A stretch of 64,000 nucleotides of DNA from Azospirillum brasilense (GCF_005222205.1 NZ_CP032345.1:2233501-2297500), one strand, 5' to 3'; counted from the stretch's first letter, positions 7,722 through 19,300 are shown. Notes: generated by a model not told the origin, from the sequence alone. Program-made: numbers and translations.

Positions 7722-8993
7722 ATGCAAACGACTCTCTTCACCAACGTGCGCGTCCTCGACAGCACCGGCGAGCAGCCTTTCGCCGGCGAAGTGCTGGTCC
7801 AAGGCAACCGCATCGCCGAGATTTCCAGACAGGAAGGGACGATCTCCCGCGACGCGCACCGCCATGTGAACGGCGGCGGCGCCACGCTGATGCCGGGCCT
7901 CATCGACTCGCACCTGCACCTGTCGTGGAACAACCAGCCCACGCTCGCGGCCATTCAGCAGATGCCGCCGGAAGAGCATGTCCTCTTCGCCGCCGACATG
8001 GCCAAGCTGGTGCTGGACGCCGGCTTCACGGCGGGCTTCGGCGCCGCCGCCGCCAAGCCCCGCCTGGACGTGGTGATCCGCAACGCGATCAACGCGGGCC
8101 AGATCCCCGGACCGCGGTACCGCGCGGCGGGCCAGGAGATCGCCACGCCCGGCGGGCTTGGCGACACCTCGCCGCCGCACATCGAGCATGAGGGCCTGAA
8201 TTTCGGCATGATCGTGTCCGGGCCGGAGGAGGTCCGCCGCGCCGTCCGCAAGTTCATCAAATACGGCGTCGACAACATCAAGCTGAACCTGTCGGGCGAG
8301 GAGATCACCGGCGTCGGGGCCGAGGTGACCCCGATGGCGCGCGAAGAGATCGCGGTGGCGGTAAGCGAAGCCAAGATGCATGGGAAGACCCTGTGCGCGC
8401 ACGCGCGCTCCTCCAAATCGGTCAAGCTCTGCGTCGAGTTCGGCATCGATGGCATCTTCCACGCCTCCTACGCGGACGAGGAAGCCCTGGACATGCCGGA
8501 GGCGGTGAAGGACCGGCATTTCGTGGCGCCCGGCCTGGCGTGGCTGCTCACTACGGCGCGGGAAGCGGGCGCGTATGGCATCGCCCCCGGGTCGCCGCTG
8601 TCGCAGCAGTACGAACGCGAGTTGGAGATCGCCGTCGACAGCATGAGGAAGATGCACAAGCGCGGCATCCGGGTCCTCCCCGGCGGTGACTACGGGTTCG
8701 CGTGGCAGCCGCACGGCACGAACGCCCGCGACCTCGAGATCTTCGTGAATATGCTCGGCTTCACGCCGATGGAGGCGCTGGTTGCGGCGACCCGGTATGC
8801 CGGGCAGATCATGGGCATGGGCGACGAGTTGGGCATGGTCCGGGAAGGCTGTCTGGCCGACCTGCTGCTGGTCGATGGCGATCCTCTCGCGGACGTCACC
8901 ATCCTGCAGGACCGGAAGCGTCTTCTGGCGATCATGAAGGACGGCGTCTTCCACAAGGCGCCGGAAGTCCTCGCCCCGCGCGAGCGCGTCTGA
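7722..8993 (+). CDS. metal-dependent amidohydrolase
   Basis: The 423-residue protein is a full-length amidohydrolase-superfamily enzyme of the imidazolonepropionase/prolidase-like group. It shows the strand-1 HxH motif (GLIDSHLHLSW, His64 and His66), a Lys in DNIKLNLSG that could be the carboxylated bridging lysine, CAHARS and IFHASYAD for the later histidines, and PGGDYGFAW for the catalytic Asp. The C-terminal LADLLLVDGDPLADVTIL is the usual beta-sandwich return. The ATG at 7722 follows AGGAGG. It would hydrolyse an amide, lactone or cyclic imide; substrate unknown. An intrinsic terminator 40 bases downstream may separate it from the lyase, sulfatase and FGE genes. Confidence 0.88.
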   Translation: MQTTLFTNVRVLDSTGEQPFAGEVLVQGNRIAEISRQEGTISRDAHRHVNGGGATLMPGLIDSHLHLSWNNQPTLAAIQQMPPEEHVLFAADMAKLVLDAGFTAGFGAAAAKPRLDVVIRNAINAGQIPGPRYRAAGQEIATPGGLGDTSPPHIEHEGLNFGMIVSGPEEVRRAVRKFIKYGVDNIKLNLSGEEITGVGAEVTPMAREEIAVAVSEAKMHGKTLCAHARSSKSVKLCVEFGIDGIFHASYADEEALDMPEAVKDRHFVAPGLAWLLTTAREAGAYGIAPGSPLSQQYERELEIAVDSMRKMHKRGIRVLPGGDYGFAWQPHGTNARDLEIFVNMLGFTPMEALVAATRYAGQIMGMGDELGMVREGCLADLLLVDGDPLADVTILQDRKRLLAIMKDGVFHKAPEVLAPRERV

Positions 8994-9033
8994 AACCAAA
9001 CCCGACCCGGCCGTTCCCAGCTCATCGCCTCCC

Positions 9034-9054
9034 GGCGGAGGCTCCGCCTTTTTT
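9034..9054 (+). terminator. intrinsic terminator inside the catabolic run
   Basis: A perfect stem GGCGGA-GGC-TCCGCC (9034-9048) is followed immediately by six T residues on the + strand. It lies between the amidohydrolase stop (8993) and the CitE-like start (9121), so it should end or attenuate transcription from the first three genes. The last three genes may therefore have lower expression or their own promoter. Confidence 0.85.
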
Positions 9055-9120
9055 CCGGGAGCATGGACGCCCGCAGCGGCCGGGTCGCCGCACAGGCCAA
9101 GCAAAGGAGGGGGACGCGCG

Positions 9121-9999
9121 ATGGACGATCTCGGCTGGCGCAGCGTGCTGTTTGTCCCGGCATCGCGGCCCGACCGCTTCGACAAGGCGCTCGCCGCCGG
9201 CGCCGACGCGGTCTGTGTGGATCTGGAGGACGCCGTGGCGCCGGCTCACAAGCAGGATGCCCGTGCCGCGGCCATGCGCTTCCTGGCGGATGGAGGCGAC
9301 GGTGGCCCCGACCGCGTGATACGCATCAACACGCCGCGCAGCGTGGCGGGGATGCGCGACGCGCTTGCCCTCATCGAGGCGCGTCCCTCGGGTGGCGCCG
9401 TGGTCGTCCCCAAGATCGACTCGCCCGACGAGGTCGGCTGGGTCGACCAGTTGCTGACCGAGGCCGGGCTCGATCTTCGCTTGGTGGCCCAGATCGAGAC
9501 GTTGCGCGGGGTCGATCAGGCCGCCGCCATCACGGCCGCGTCCCGCCGGGTGAGCGCCGTCATGTTCGGAGGCTTGGATCTGGCGGCGGAACTCGGTGTC
9601 CCGGCGTCCTGGGACGGGCTTCTGTACGGTCGATCGCGGGTCGTTCATGCCGCCGCACGGGCCGGCATCCCGGCCATCGACATGCCCTTCGTCGATGTGC
9701 GCGATGCCGAGGGCTGCCGCGCCGAGGCGCAACGCACCCTGGCTTTGGGCTTCACCGCGAAGATGGCCATCCATCCGGGCCAGGTTCCGACCATCAACGA
9801 AGCCTACACACCGACACCGGACGAGGTCGCCGACGCCGAGCGGATCGTCGCGGCCTGGAAGGACGCTCCGGACGGCGTCATTCAGCTCGACGGGAAAATG
9901 GTCGAGCGCCCGATCGTGCTCGCCATGCGGCGCACGCTGGCCCGCGCGCGGGCTCCCGAACGCGCATCCACACCGACGCGGCATGGTGATGCCGCCTGA
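9121..9999 (+). CDS. HpcH/HpaI aldolase / CitE-like lyase
   Basis: The 292-residue protein belongs to the CitE-like group of the HpcH/HpaI TIM-barrel family, Mg2+-dependent enzymes that cleave or form C-C bonds in acyl-CoA or oxo-acid substrates. It has RSVLFVPASRPDRFDKAL, DAVCVDLEDAV (the metal-binding acidic pair), RINTP, VVPKID, IETLRGV and MAIHPGQV. The ATG at 9121 follows AGGAGGGGG. Alone it could be a citramalyl-CoA, malyl-CoA or beta-methylmalyl-CoA lyase, or a thioesterase-like homologue. With a MaoC hydratase and PrpF isomerase 6 kb away, a C5-dicarboxylyl-CoA role is possible but unproven. Confidence 0.85.
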   Translation: MDDLGWRSVLFVPASRPDRFDKALAAGADAVCVDLEDAVAPAHKQDARAAAMRFLADGGDGGPDRVIRINTPRSVAGMRDALALIEARPSGGAVVVPKIDSPDEVGWVDQLLTEAGLDLRLVAQIETLRGVDQAAAITAASRRVSAVMFGGLDLAAELGVPASWDGLLYGRSRVVHAAARAGIPAIDMPFVDVRDAEGCRAEAQRTLALGFTAKMAIHPGQVPTINEAYTPTPDEVADAERIVAAWKDAPDGVIQLDGKMVERPIVLAMRRTLARARAPERASTPTRHGDAA

Positions 10000-10069
10000 C
10001 GACCTTGCGGCTGGCGTGGGCCGGCCTGCAAAGGCGGACTTTGAAATCAGAAAGAGGGGGGAAGAGGCA

Positions 10070-11839
10070 ATGCGCAGATCCGCATCATTCCGGGCATCAT
10101 TCCGGGCGAGGCTGGCGCTGGGAGCCATCGTGGCGGTGACCGCCAGCGCCGTTCTGGCCTGCCCATCCATGGCGGCGGACGTCCGGACGGGTGCCGGCCC
10201 GTCGGGGGGCGACAAGCGTCCCAACATCCTGCTGATCCTTGCCGACGATCTGGGCTATTCGGACATCGGTGCGTTCGGCGGCGAGATCCAGACGCCCAAT
10301 CTCGACGCCCTGGCGCGCTCCGGTCTCCAACTGACCAACTTCCATGTGTCGCCGGCCTGCTCGCCGACGCGGGCCATGCTGATGGCCGGCACCGACAATC
10401 ATGTGGCCGGGCTGGGGACGATGGCGGAACTGCCGACGCCCGAGCAGAAAGGAAAGGCGGGCTACGAGGGCACCCTCGGCACCAACGTCGTGCCGTTCCC
10501 GGAACTGCTGCGCGACGCGGGCTACCACACCTACATGGCCGGGAAATGGCACCTGGGCATGACGGAAGAGCTCAGCCCTCCGGCGCGCGGCTTCGATCAG
10601 TCCTACGCCATGCTCCAGGGCGGGGCGGGGTTCTTCGACCAGACCGGCAACGCGCCGCCGCCCGACGGCAAGGGCACGACGAAGGCGCGCTACCGCGAGA
10701 ACGGCAAGCCGGTCGAACTGCCGAAGATCGACTACACGACGAATTTCTACACGGACAAGGTCATCGAATACATCGGCAGCAACAAGGCCGATGGGAAACC
10801 CTTCTTTGCCTATGCGGCCTACACGGCGCCGCACTTCCCCCTGCAGGCGCCCGACCACCTCATCGAGAAGTACAAGGACACCTACAAGGCGGGATACGAG
10901 GTCATCCGGAACGAGCGCTTCAAGCGCATGCAGGCGGCAGGGCTGATTCCGGCCACCATGACGCCGTCCGAGCCGCCCGCGCACTGGCCGAAATGGGAGC
11001 AGCTTTCCCAGCAGCAGAAGGATGTCGAAGCGCGCCGGATGGCGGTTTACGCGGCCATGGTCGATGCCCTGGACCAGAACGTCGGCCGGCTGGTGTCCTA
11101 CCTGAAGGAGATCGGCGAGTTCGACAACACCATCATCGTCTTCCTGTCCGACAATGGCGCCGAGGGGAACGACATTCTCGACCTCGTCCCCGCCGCGTGG
11201 GTCGAGGAGACCTTCGACAACAGCCTGGACAACATCGGACGGCCGGGTTCCTACGTCGGCTATGGGCCGGGCTGGGGCCATGTGAGCGCCGCCCCCTTCC
11301 GCCTGTTCAAGGCGTTCCCGACCGAGGGCGGCGTGCGGTCGCCGACCATCATTTCGTACCCCAAGCTGGCGCATCGCGGAAAGATCGACGGCCAGATCGC
11401 CTCGGTGATGGATCTGGCGCCGACCTTTCTCGAGGCCGCCGGGGTCAAGCACCCCGGAAGCAGCCACAAGGGGCGCGCCGTCCATCCCATGCAGGGAACC
11501 TCCCTCTGGCCCTACCTGAACGGGCGGTCCGATCGCGCCCACCCGAAGGATTACGCGTTGGGTATGGAGCTGTTCGGCCGTGCCTCCGTCAAGAAGGGCG
11601 ACTGGAAGCTGGTCTGGGTGAACCAGCCCTGGGGAACCGGCGGCTGGGAACTCTACAATCTTGCCGACGATCCCGGCGAGACCCGCAACCTCGTCGATGC
11701 CCGGCCGGAAAAGGCCAAGGACATGATGGCCTCCTGGAATGAGTACCGGGAGAAGAACGGCGTGATCTTCGATGAGAAGATCGCCGGCCAGCTTCAGTAC
11801 AGCAATGGCACGCGCTACTACCAGGAGCTTGAGTGGTAA
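10070..11839 (+). CDS. exported Cys-type arylsulfatase
   Basis: The 589-residue protein is a type I sulfatase. After a signal peptide (cleavage expected near SMAADV, residues 33-38) it begins RPNILLILADDLGYSD, providing the Ca2+-ligand Asp pair. The sulfatase signature SPACSPTRAML places the CxPxR motif at Cys97-Arg101; Cys97 should be oxidised to formylglycine. GKWHLG and FLSDNGAEGND supply further active-site residues. The frame is open from 9596, but the ATG at 10070 follows GGGGGAAGAGG and begins a proper signal sequence. The next gene is a formylglycine-generating-enzyme homologue, so the maturation partner is encoded alongside. It probably desulfates an aromatic or carbohydrate sulfate ester in the periplasm. 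Confidence 0.92.
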   Translation: MRRSASFRASFRARLALGAIVAVTASAVLACPSMAADVRTGAGPSGGDKRPNILLILADDLGYSDIGAFGGEIQTPNLDALARSGLQLTNFHVSPACSPTRAMLMAGTDNHVAGLGTMAELPTPEQKGKAGYEGTLGTNVVPFPELLRDAGYHTYMAGKWHLGMTEELSPPARGFDQSYAMLQGGAGFFDQTGNAPPPDGKGTTKARYRENGKPVELPKIDYTTNFYTDKVIEYIGSNKADGKPFFAYAAYTAPHFPLQAPDHLIEKYKDTYKAGYEVIRNERFKRMQAAGLIPATMTPSEPPAHWPKWEQLSQQQKDVEARRMAVYAAMVDALDQNVGRLVSYLKEIGEFDNTIIVFLSDNGAEGNDILDLVPAAWVEETFDNSLDNIGRPGSYVGYGPGWGHVSAAPFRLFKAFPTEGGVRSPTIISYPKLAHRGKIDGQIASVMDLAPTFLEAAGVKHPGSSHKGRAVHPMQGTSLWPYLNGRSDRAHPKDYALGMELFGRASVKKGDWKLVWVNQPWGTGGWELYNLADDPGETRNLVDARPEKAKDMMASWNEYREKNGVIFDEKIAGQLQYSNGTRYYQELEW

Positions 11840-11919
11840 GCGATGCGACCTCGGCGGCCGGGCATGCACGGCCGCCGGCCACGACCGGGATGCGGCCGAC
11901 CGCAAGGAAAGACAGACTC

Positions 11920-12969
11920 ATGGTCAACAAAAACGCAGTCTTCATCACGGCGCTTGTGACGGCTGGATTTGGTGTTGCCACGGGACTGGGGATGTTCGCT
12001 TGGCCTGTTCAGGCCCCCGCCATGCCAAACGTCGCGCAGGACGTGCTGTGCGACGGCTCCGCCGCGACCCCTGCCATGAATAAGGCGCCTCCCGGCATGG
12101 TGTGGATTCCGGGAGGGGAAACCCGGATTGGTTCCGACGAGCACTACCGCGAGGAGGGGCCGGTGACGCGGGTGAGCGTCGATGGCTTCTGGATGGACCG
12201 GACCGAAGTCACCAACGCCCAGTTCCGCCGGTTCGTCGAGGCGACGGGGTACGCCACCGAGGCGGAACGCCTCGTGGACGGAACCGGCGCCGGTGCGCGG
12301 CGGCTGGCCGGCTCCGTGGTCTTCGTCGATCCGACCTCCCAGGCAGGGAGGAGCGACACGTGGTGGCACCTGGTTCCCGAGGCGAACTGGCGCCATCCGG
12401 AAGGCCCCGGCAGCGACATCAGGGGGCGGGAGAACCACCCCGTGGTGCATGTCACGTACAACGATGCGGTCGCGTATGCGCGATGGCTCGGTCGGGAACT
12501 CCCCACCGAGGCGCAGTGGGAACACGCGGCCCGGGGCGGGCTGGATGGGGCGCCATACGCTTGGGGCGGCGAGTTCACGCCTCAGGGCGTGGCGATGGCC
12601 AACACGTGGCAGGGGTTTTTCCCGATCCAGAACACGCGGGGCGACGGCTATCTGGCGACCGCCCCCGTGGGCTGCTTCACGGCGAATGGTTACGGGCTGC
12701 GGGATATGATCGGCAATGTCTGGGAATGGACGTCGGATTGGTATCGGCCGCGGCATGACGGTCTGGGGGGCGTCAACCCGACCGGTCCCCGGCAAGAGGA
12801 CAGTTACGACCCCCGACAGCCCGGGGTCCCCAGCCGGGTGATCAAAGGAGGTTCCTTCCTCTGCGCGCAGAACTTCTGCCAGCGGTACCGGCCGGCGTCA
12901 CGCCACCCGCAGGAAGCCGGCCTGGGAGCAAGCCATCTGGGGTTCCGGACGGTGCTGAATGCGAGGTAG
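11920..12969 (+). CDS. formylglycine-generating-enzyme (SUMF1-like) with an N-terminal export or anchor sequence
   Basis: The 349-residue protein has the FGE-sulfatase fold: GMVWIPGGETRIGSD, VDGFWMDRTEVTNAQF, the RELPTEAQWEHAARGG segment, IGNVWEWTSDWY and a C-terminal GGSFLCAQNFCQRYR. The two Cu(I)-binding, catalytic cysteines of true FGEs (spaced CxxxxC) are present as Cys315 and Cys320, so it should be active, unlike many SUMF1-domain relatives. Residues 5-28 form a hydrophobic segment (FITALVTAGFGVATGLGMFA), predicting export or a membrane anchor. The ATG at 11920 lies 80 bases after the sulfatase stop. It most likely converts sulfatase Cys97 to formylglycine. Confidence 0.88.
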   Translation: MVNKNAVFITALVTAGFGVATGLGMFAWPVQAPAMPNVAQDVLCDGSAATPAMNKAPPGMVWIPGGETRIGSDEHYREEGPVTRVSVDGFWMDRTEVTNAQFRRFVEATGYATEAERLVDGTGAGARRLAGSVVFVDPTSQAGRSDTWWHLVPEANWRHPEGPGSDIRGRENHPVVHVTYNDAVAYARWLGRELPTEAQWEHAARGGLDGAPYAWGGEFTPQGVAMANTWQGFFPIQNTRGDGYLATAPVGCFTANGYGLRDMIGNVWEWTSDWYRPRHDGLGGVNPTGPRQEDSYDPRQPGVPSRVIKGGSFLCAQNFCQRYRPASRHPQEAGLGASHLGFRTVLNAR

Positions 12970-13181
12970 GGCCGGCGCCGCGATGGACGTTGGTCGGGAC
13001 ATCGTGGCAACCGGGTCGAGCCGTTTCGACGGCCGGTTTGCTCCAGCCTTGCATCCTTGGCCTTTTCTTTGCGCTCCGACGGCGCCGATTAACCAGAGGT
13101 AGGGGCAGGAGCGTGCCCTGTTCCGAGCCGCCCATCAGGGTGTACGGGACTTCCTGGCGTTGTGACAAAATATTTCAATTT

Positions 13182-13255
13182 TTGACATAACGCTCTGTCG
13201 ATTGAACACGCAATAGGCCTTCTGATAGATAGAAATTTGTCGGCAATCTATCTAT
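13182..13255 (+). promoter_or_regulatory. promoter region of the giant RTX gene with an 8-bp dyad
   Basis: The gap 12970-13325 carries no gene. Its second half is unusually AT-rich. TTGACA at 13182-13187 is a good -35 candidate, although the matching -10 is poor. ATAGATAG (13225-13232) and its exact complement CTATCTAT (13248-13255) form a dyad with a 15-base centre, which could be an operator or an mRNA stem in the leader. Confidence 0.4.
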
Positions 13256-13325
13256 TGCAAAACAATCTTTACGCGAATGCGATAGGCCGGTTGCCCTAAG
13301 CGATGGAAACAGCAAGGGCACAGTC

Positions 13326-16300
13326 ATGGACACGACCAACCTCATCGCTTCCACCGTCACCTGGACGATTCAGCGTCCTGCCGATCCCACCGCCAACGGC
13401 GGGCGCCTGGAGGCCGTGTTCATCGATACCGGCCTTGCCGATTGGCAGACGCTCATGGCGGGCGTGGCGGCGGGGATCGAGATCGTGCTCCTCGACGGCT
13501 CGGCGGACGGGTTGGCCCAGATGGCGGCTTGGGCGGCGGGGCGGTCGGGTTATGACGCCATCCATGTGCTGAGCCATGGCGCCGCTGGACGGGTCCGGCT
13601 GGGCGCGCTCCTGCTCGACACCGCCGCCGTGGCGGACCGCTCCGCCGAGCTGGCCGCGCTCGGCGGCGCCCTGACGCAAACGGGCGACCTGCTGCTCTAC
13701 GGCTGCGATGTGGCGGGCGGAAGCGGCGCGTCCTTCATCGCCGCCTTGGCCGAAGCGACCGGAGCAGACGTCGCCGCTTCCACCGACCGGACGGGCAGCT
13801 TCGCCATCGGGGCGAACTGGACCCTGGAAGCCGGGACCGGTAGCCTGGAAGCCTCTTCCCTGGCGGTTCAAAGCTATGCCTATGCGCTGGACACCCTCAC
13901 CGGCGGCGCCAACAACGACACGCTGACCGGCACTGCCGGCAACGACGTGATCAATGGCAACGACGGCAACGACAGCCTCCTCGGCGGCGACGGCGCCGAC
14001 ACCATCAACGGCGGTAACGGCAACGACACCATCTCCGGCGGTGACGGCAACGACAGCCTGGACGGCGGTGCGGGTGACGACAAGCTGAACGGCGAGGTCG
14101 GCAACGACACGCTGAACGGGGGTGATGGCAACGACAGCCTGGTGGGCGGCGCCGGAAACGACGTACTCAACGGCGATGCCGGCAACGACACGATCCAGGC
14201 CGGCGATGGCGACGACACGATCGAGGGCGGCGCCGGCAACGACACCATCGTTGGCGGGGCCGGAAACGATTCCATTGTCGGCGGAGCCGGGAACGACGTC
14301 ATCGGCTACACCAGCGGCTCCGAACTCGGCGCCGGCGATTTCATCGACACCGGGGACGGCAACGACATCATCCGCTTCTACAGCACGACGCCTGGCGACA
14401 CGCTGGTTCTTCCCAGCACCCTGACGGATTCGAACAACACCCTCACCGTTGCCATCACGGGTGGATACAGCAGCCAGACCACCACCACGGGGCTGAAAAT
14501 CGACGCGTCCGCCGTGACGCTCTCGGGCCGTCTCACGATAAATGGCGGCGGCGGGTCCGACGTGCTCACCGGCACGGCGCAGGCCGACTCGCTCAAAGGC
14601 GGAAACGGCGACGACACGCTCAACGGCGGGGCCGGCAACGACACCCTGAACGGCGAGGCCGGAACCGACGTGCTCGACGGCGGCGCCGGGGACGACATTT
14701 TCCTCGACCCCAACGGCGACGTCATCAAGACGCTGGAAAGCGGCGATGTCATCCGGCTGACCGGTGGCGCCGCCAAGGCCCTCACCTCCAGCCATCTGCA
14801 ATACGACAGCGGCACCAAGACGCTGACGGTGGACTGGGACAAGAACGGAACCTTCGGGGGAGGGAGCGACGTCGTCATCACCTTCACCAACGCGCCGAGC
14901 CTGACGACCTTCTCGGTCACCGACATCGACATCTACGCCGACATCCGGATGGGGGCCGCCCAGACCGGCCCGACCGTCACGGACGGGAACATCGCCATCT
15001 CCGGCGGCACCGGCACCGGTGGCGCCTACAAGATCGGCGATACGGTCACGGCGACGTGGGACAACACGCTGGGCGGCGACAACAACACCGACACGCTGAC
15101 CGGCGTGACGATGGACTTCAGCCAGTTCGGCGGTGGTTCGGCGGTCGCGGCAACCAACAGCAACGGCGTCTGGACCGCGACCTACACCATCGCGGCCGGC
15201 GCCATCGACGCCACCAACCGCAATGTGTCGGTCACCGCGACCACGGCCTCGGGCAGCACCACGCAAGCCGACGGCACCAACGCCACGGTGGACAATGTGG
15301 CGCCCACGCTGACGCTGGGCAACATGGCGGGCCAGGCGTCGCTGGTCGGCACGAACAGCACGCTGCGCATCGGCAGCACGGTGACGGCGATCTGGGACAA
15401 CAGCAGCAGCGGCGACGGAAGCGACAACACCGACACGATCGCCGGCGTGACGGCGGATTTCAGCCAGTTCGGCGGCGGTTCCGCGGTTGCCATGACGAAC
15501 AGCGGCGACGTCTGGACCGCGACCTACACCATCGTCGCCGGCAGCTTCGACACCACCGGCCGCAACGTCTCGATCACGGTCACCGACAACGCCGGCAACA
15601 GCAAGACGCTGACCGACACCGCCAACCACAAGCTGGACAACGTGGCGCCCACGGTGACGGAGGCCAACATCGCCATCTCCGGCGGTACCGGCACCGGCGG
15701 CGCCTACAAGATCGGCGATACGGTCACGGCGACATGGGACAACACGCTGGGCGGTGACAACAACACCGACACGCTGACCGGCGTGACGATGGACTTCAGC
15801 CAGTTCGGCGGTGGTTCGGCGGTCGCGGCGACCAACAGCAACGGCGTCTGGACCGCCACCTACACCATCACGGCGGGCTCCATCGACGCCACCAACCGCA
15901 ACGTGTCCGTGTCCGTCACCGACAACGCCGGCAACAAGACCACCACCGCCGACGCCGCCAACGCCATCCTGGACAATCAGGCGCCCAAGGTCACCGATCC
16001 GGCGATTTCCATCTCCGGCGGGACGGGAACCGGCGGCGCCTACAAGATCGGCGACACCGTTACGATGACGTGGAACAACACGGTTAGCGGCGACAACAAC
16101 ACCGACACGCTGGCCAGCGTCACGGTGGACTTCAGCCAGTTCGGCGGCGGCTCCGCGGTCGCGGCGACCAACAGCAACGGCGTCTGGACCGCGACCCACG
16201 CCATCACGTCGGCACCCGGCGGCACCGCGAACCTCAACGTGTCGGTCACCGCCACCGACAACGCCGGCAACGTGAAGACGACGGCGGACACCACCAACGC

Positions 16301-19300
16301 AACGCTGGAGGTCGCCGTGCCCACGGTGACGGACGGCAACATCGCGATCTCCGGCGGCAGCGGCACCGGCGGCGCCTACAAGATCGGCGACACCGTCACC
16401 GCGACCTGGGACAACACGATCGACGGCGACAACAACACCGACACCGTGTCCGGTGTGACGATGGACTTCAGCCAGTTCGGCGGCGGTTCGGCGGTCGCGG
16501 CGACCAACAGCAACGGCGTCTGGACCGCCACCTACACCATCACCTCCGGGGCCATCGACGACACGAGCCGCAACGTTTCGGTCTCCGCCTCTCTGGCAGG
16601 TGGCGGCACGAAGACGACGGCCGACACGACCAACGCCACGGTGGACAACGTGGCGCCCACGGTGACCGACGGCCACTTGTCGATCTCCGGCGCGACCGGG
16701 ACCGGGGGCGCCTTCAAGATCGGCGACACCGTCACCGCGACCTGGGACGACACGCTGCTCAACGGCGACAACAACACCGACACGCTGTCCGGCGTGACGT
16801 TCGATCTCTCCGCCTTCGGCGGCGGGAGCGCGGTGGCCGGCGTCAACAACGGCGGCGTCTGGACGGCGACCCACACCATCACCGCCGGCGCCATTGACGC
16901 CACCAACCGCAACGTCTCGGTGACCGTCACCGACGATGCCGGCAACGCGAAGACGACGGCGGACACCAGCAACGCCACGGTGGACAGCATCGCGCCCACC
17001 GTCACCGACGCGAACATTTCGATCTCCGGCGCGACCGGGACCGGCGGGGCCTACAAGATCGGCGACACCGTCACGGTGGTCTGGAACGGCACCGCCGACG
17101 GCAACACCGACACGCTGGCGGGCGTAACGGTGGACTTCAGCCAATTCGGCGGCGGCTCCGCGGTTGCTGCGACCAACAGCAACGGCGTCTGGACCGCCAC
17201 CCACACGATCACCAGCGGTTCCATCGACGCCACCGGCCGCAATGTGTCCGTCACCGCCATCGACGACGCCGGCAACACGAAGACCGGCATCGACAGCAGC
17301 AACGCCGTCGTGGACAACCGGGAGCCGTGGGCGAGGGACAGCTTCATCGCGATCTCCGGCGGCACCGGCACCGGCGGGGCCTACAAGATCGGCGACACCG
17401 TCACCGCCACCTGGGACAACAGGACGGTGGTGGGAGACAACAACACCGATTCCCTGACCAGCGTGACGTTCGACTTCTCCGCCTTTGGCGGCGGCAGCGC
17501 GGTCGCGGCGACCCAGACCGGCGACATCTGGACGGCGACCTACACGATCACGGCCGGTTCCATCGACGCCGCCAACCGCAACGTCTCGATCACCGTGACG
17601 GACGATGCCGGCAACACGGCCACGGGGACCGACACGACAAACGCCAGGGTGGACAACGTCGGCCTCACCGTCACCGACGCGAACATTTCCATCTCCGGCG
17701 GGACCGGAACCGGCGGCGCCTTCAAGGCCGGCGACACCGTCACCATGACGTGGGACAACACGCTGAGCGGCGACAACAACACCGACACGCTGGCCGGCGT
17801 GACGGTGGACTTCAGCCAGTTCGGCGGTGGCTCCGCGGTTGCCGCGACCAACAGCAACGGCGTGTGGACGGCCACCTACACCATCACCGGCGGTTCCGTC
17901 GACGCGACGGGCCGCAACGTCTCCGTGACCGTCACCGACGATGCCGGCAACACGACCACGCGGGCCGACACGGCCAACGCCACGCTGGACAACGTCGCCC
18001 CCACCGTCACCGACGCGAACATCTCGATCTCCGGCGGGACCGGCACCGGCGGCGCCTTCAAGGCCGGCGACACGGTCACCGCAACCTGGGACAACACGCT
18101 CGCCGGCGACAACAACACCGACACGCTGGCGGGCGTGACGGTGGACTTCAGCCAGTTCGGCGGCGGCTCCGCGGTTGCCGCGACCAACAGCAACGGCGTC
18201 TGGACCGCGACCTACACGATCACCGCGGGCTCCATCGATGCCACGGGCCGCAATGTTTCGGTTTCCGTTACCGATGACGCCGGCAACACGGCCACGCGGG
18301 CGGACGGCACGAACGCCAGTGTGGACAACGTCGCCCCCACGGTGACGGACGCGGCGATCTCCATCTCCGGGGGTTCGGGCCCAGGCGGCGCCTACAAGGC
18401 TGGCGACACCGTCACCATGACGTGGAACAACACGCTGAGCGGTGACAACAACACCGACACGCTGGCCGGTGTGACGGTGGACTTCAGCCAGTTCGGCGGC
18501 GGCTCCGCAATCGCGGCGACCAACAGCAACGGCGTGTGGACGGCCACCCACACCATCACCACCGGTTCGCTGGAGGCGGCCAACCGCAACGTTTCGGTCA
18601 CCGTGACCGACAATGCGGGCAACGTCACCACGCGGGCGGACACGACCAACGCCACGGTGGACAACGCGCCGCCCGCCGCGCCGGCCATCACCGGCTTCTC
18701 CAGCGACACCGGAAGCTCGTCCAGCGACCACCTGACCAACGACACCACACTGGTGCTGAGCGGCACGGCGGAGGCCAACGCCCTGGTGACCGTCAAGCTG
18801 GGAGGGAACTCCATCGGCACGGCGAACGCCAACGGGTCCGGCGCCTGGACCTTCGACTACACCGGCTCGGTTCTGCCGGCGGGCACGCACAGCTTCACCG
18901 CCACAGCCACCGACGCCGCGGGCAACGTGTCCACGGCCTCGTCGCCCTTCACCGTCACGGTGGACACCGGCGCCCCGTCCGCCACCCTGACGCTGAGCGA
19001 CACCAGCCTGGACGAGACGGGGGCCGCGACCCTCACCATCACCTTCACCGAGGCTCCGGTCGGCTTCGCGCTCGACGACCTGTCGGTGAGCGACGCCACC
19101 CTGTCCAACCTGACGGTCCAGGCGGGCTCCAACGGGCTGGTCTACACCGCCACCCTGACGCCGAACCTGGACGTTGAGGCGACGGGCCGCACCGTCACGC
19201 TCGGCACCGGCTGGACCGACGCGGCGGGCAACGCGCCGGCGGCCACGGCGTCCTCCCCCGCCTTCTCCATCGACACGCTGGGCGCGGCGGGCGTCATCGC

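Noticed and set aside
9596..10069. Upstream extension of the sulfatase frame
   Set aside because: It overlaps the CitE-like gene in another frame; the signal peptide and ribosome binding site place the start at 10070.
13296..18890. 1864-codon open frame antisense to the RTX gene
   Set aside because: It is the antisense shadow of the repeat array; low-complexity Arg/Val/Gly composition with no domain or ribosome binding site.
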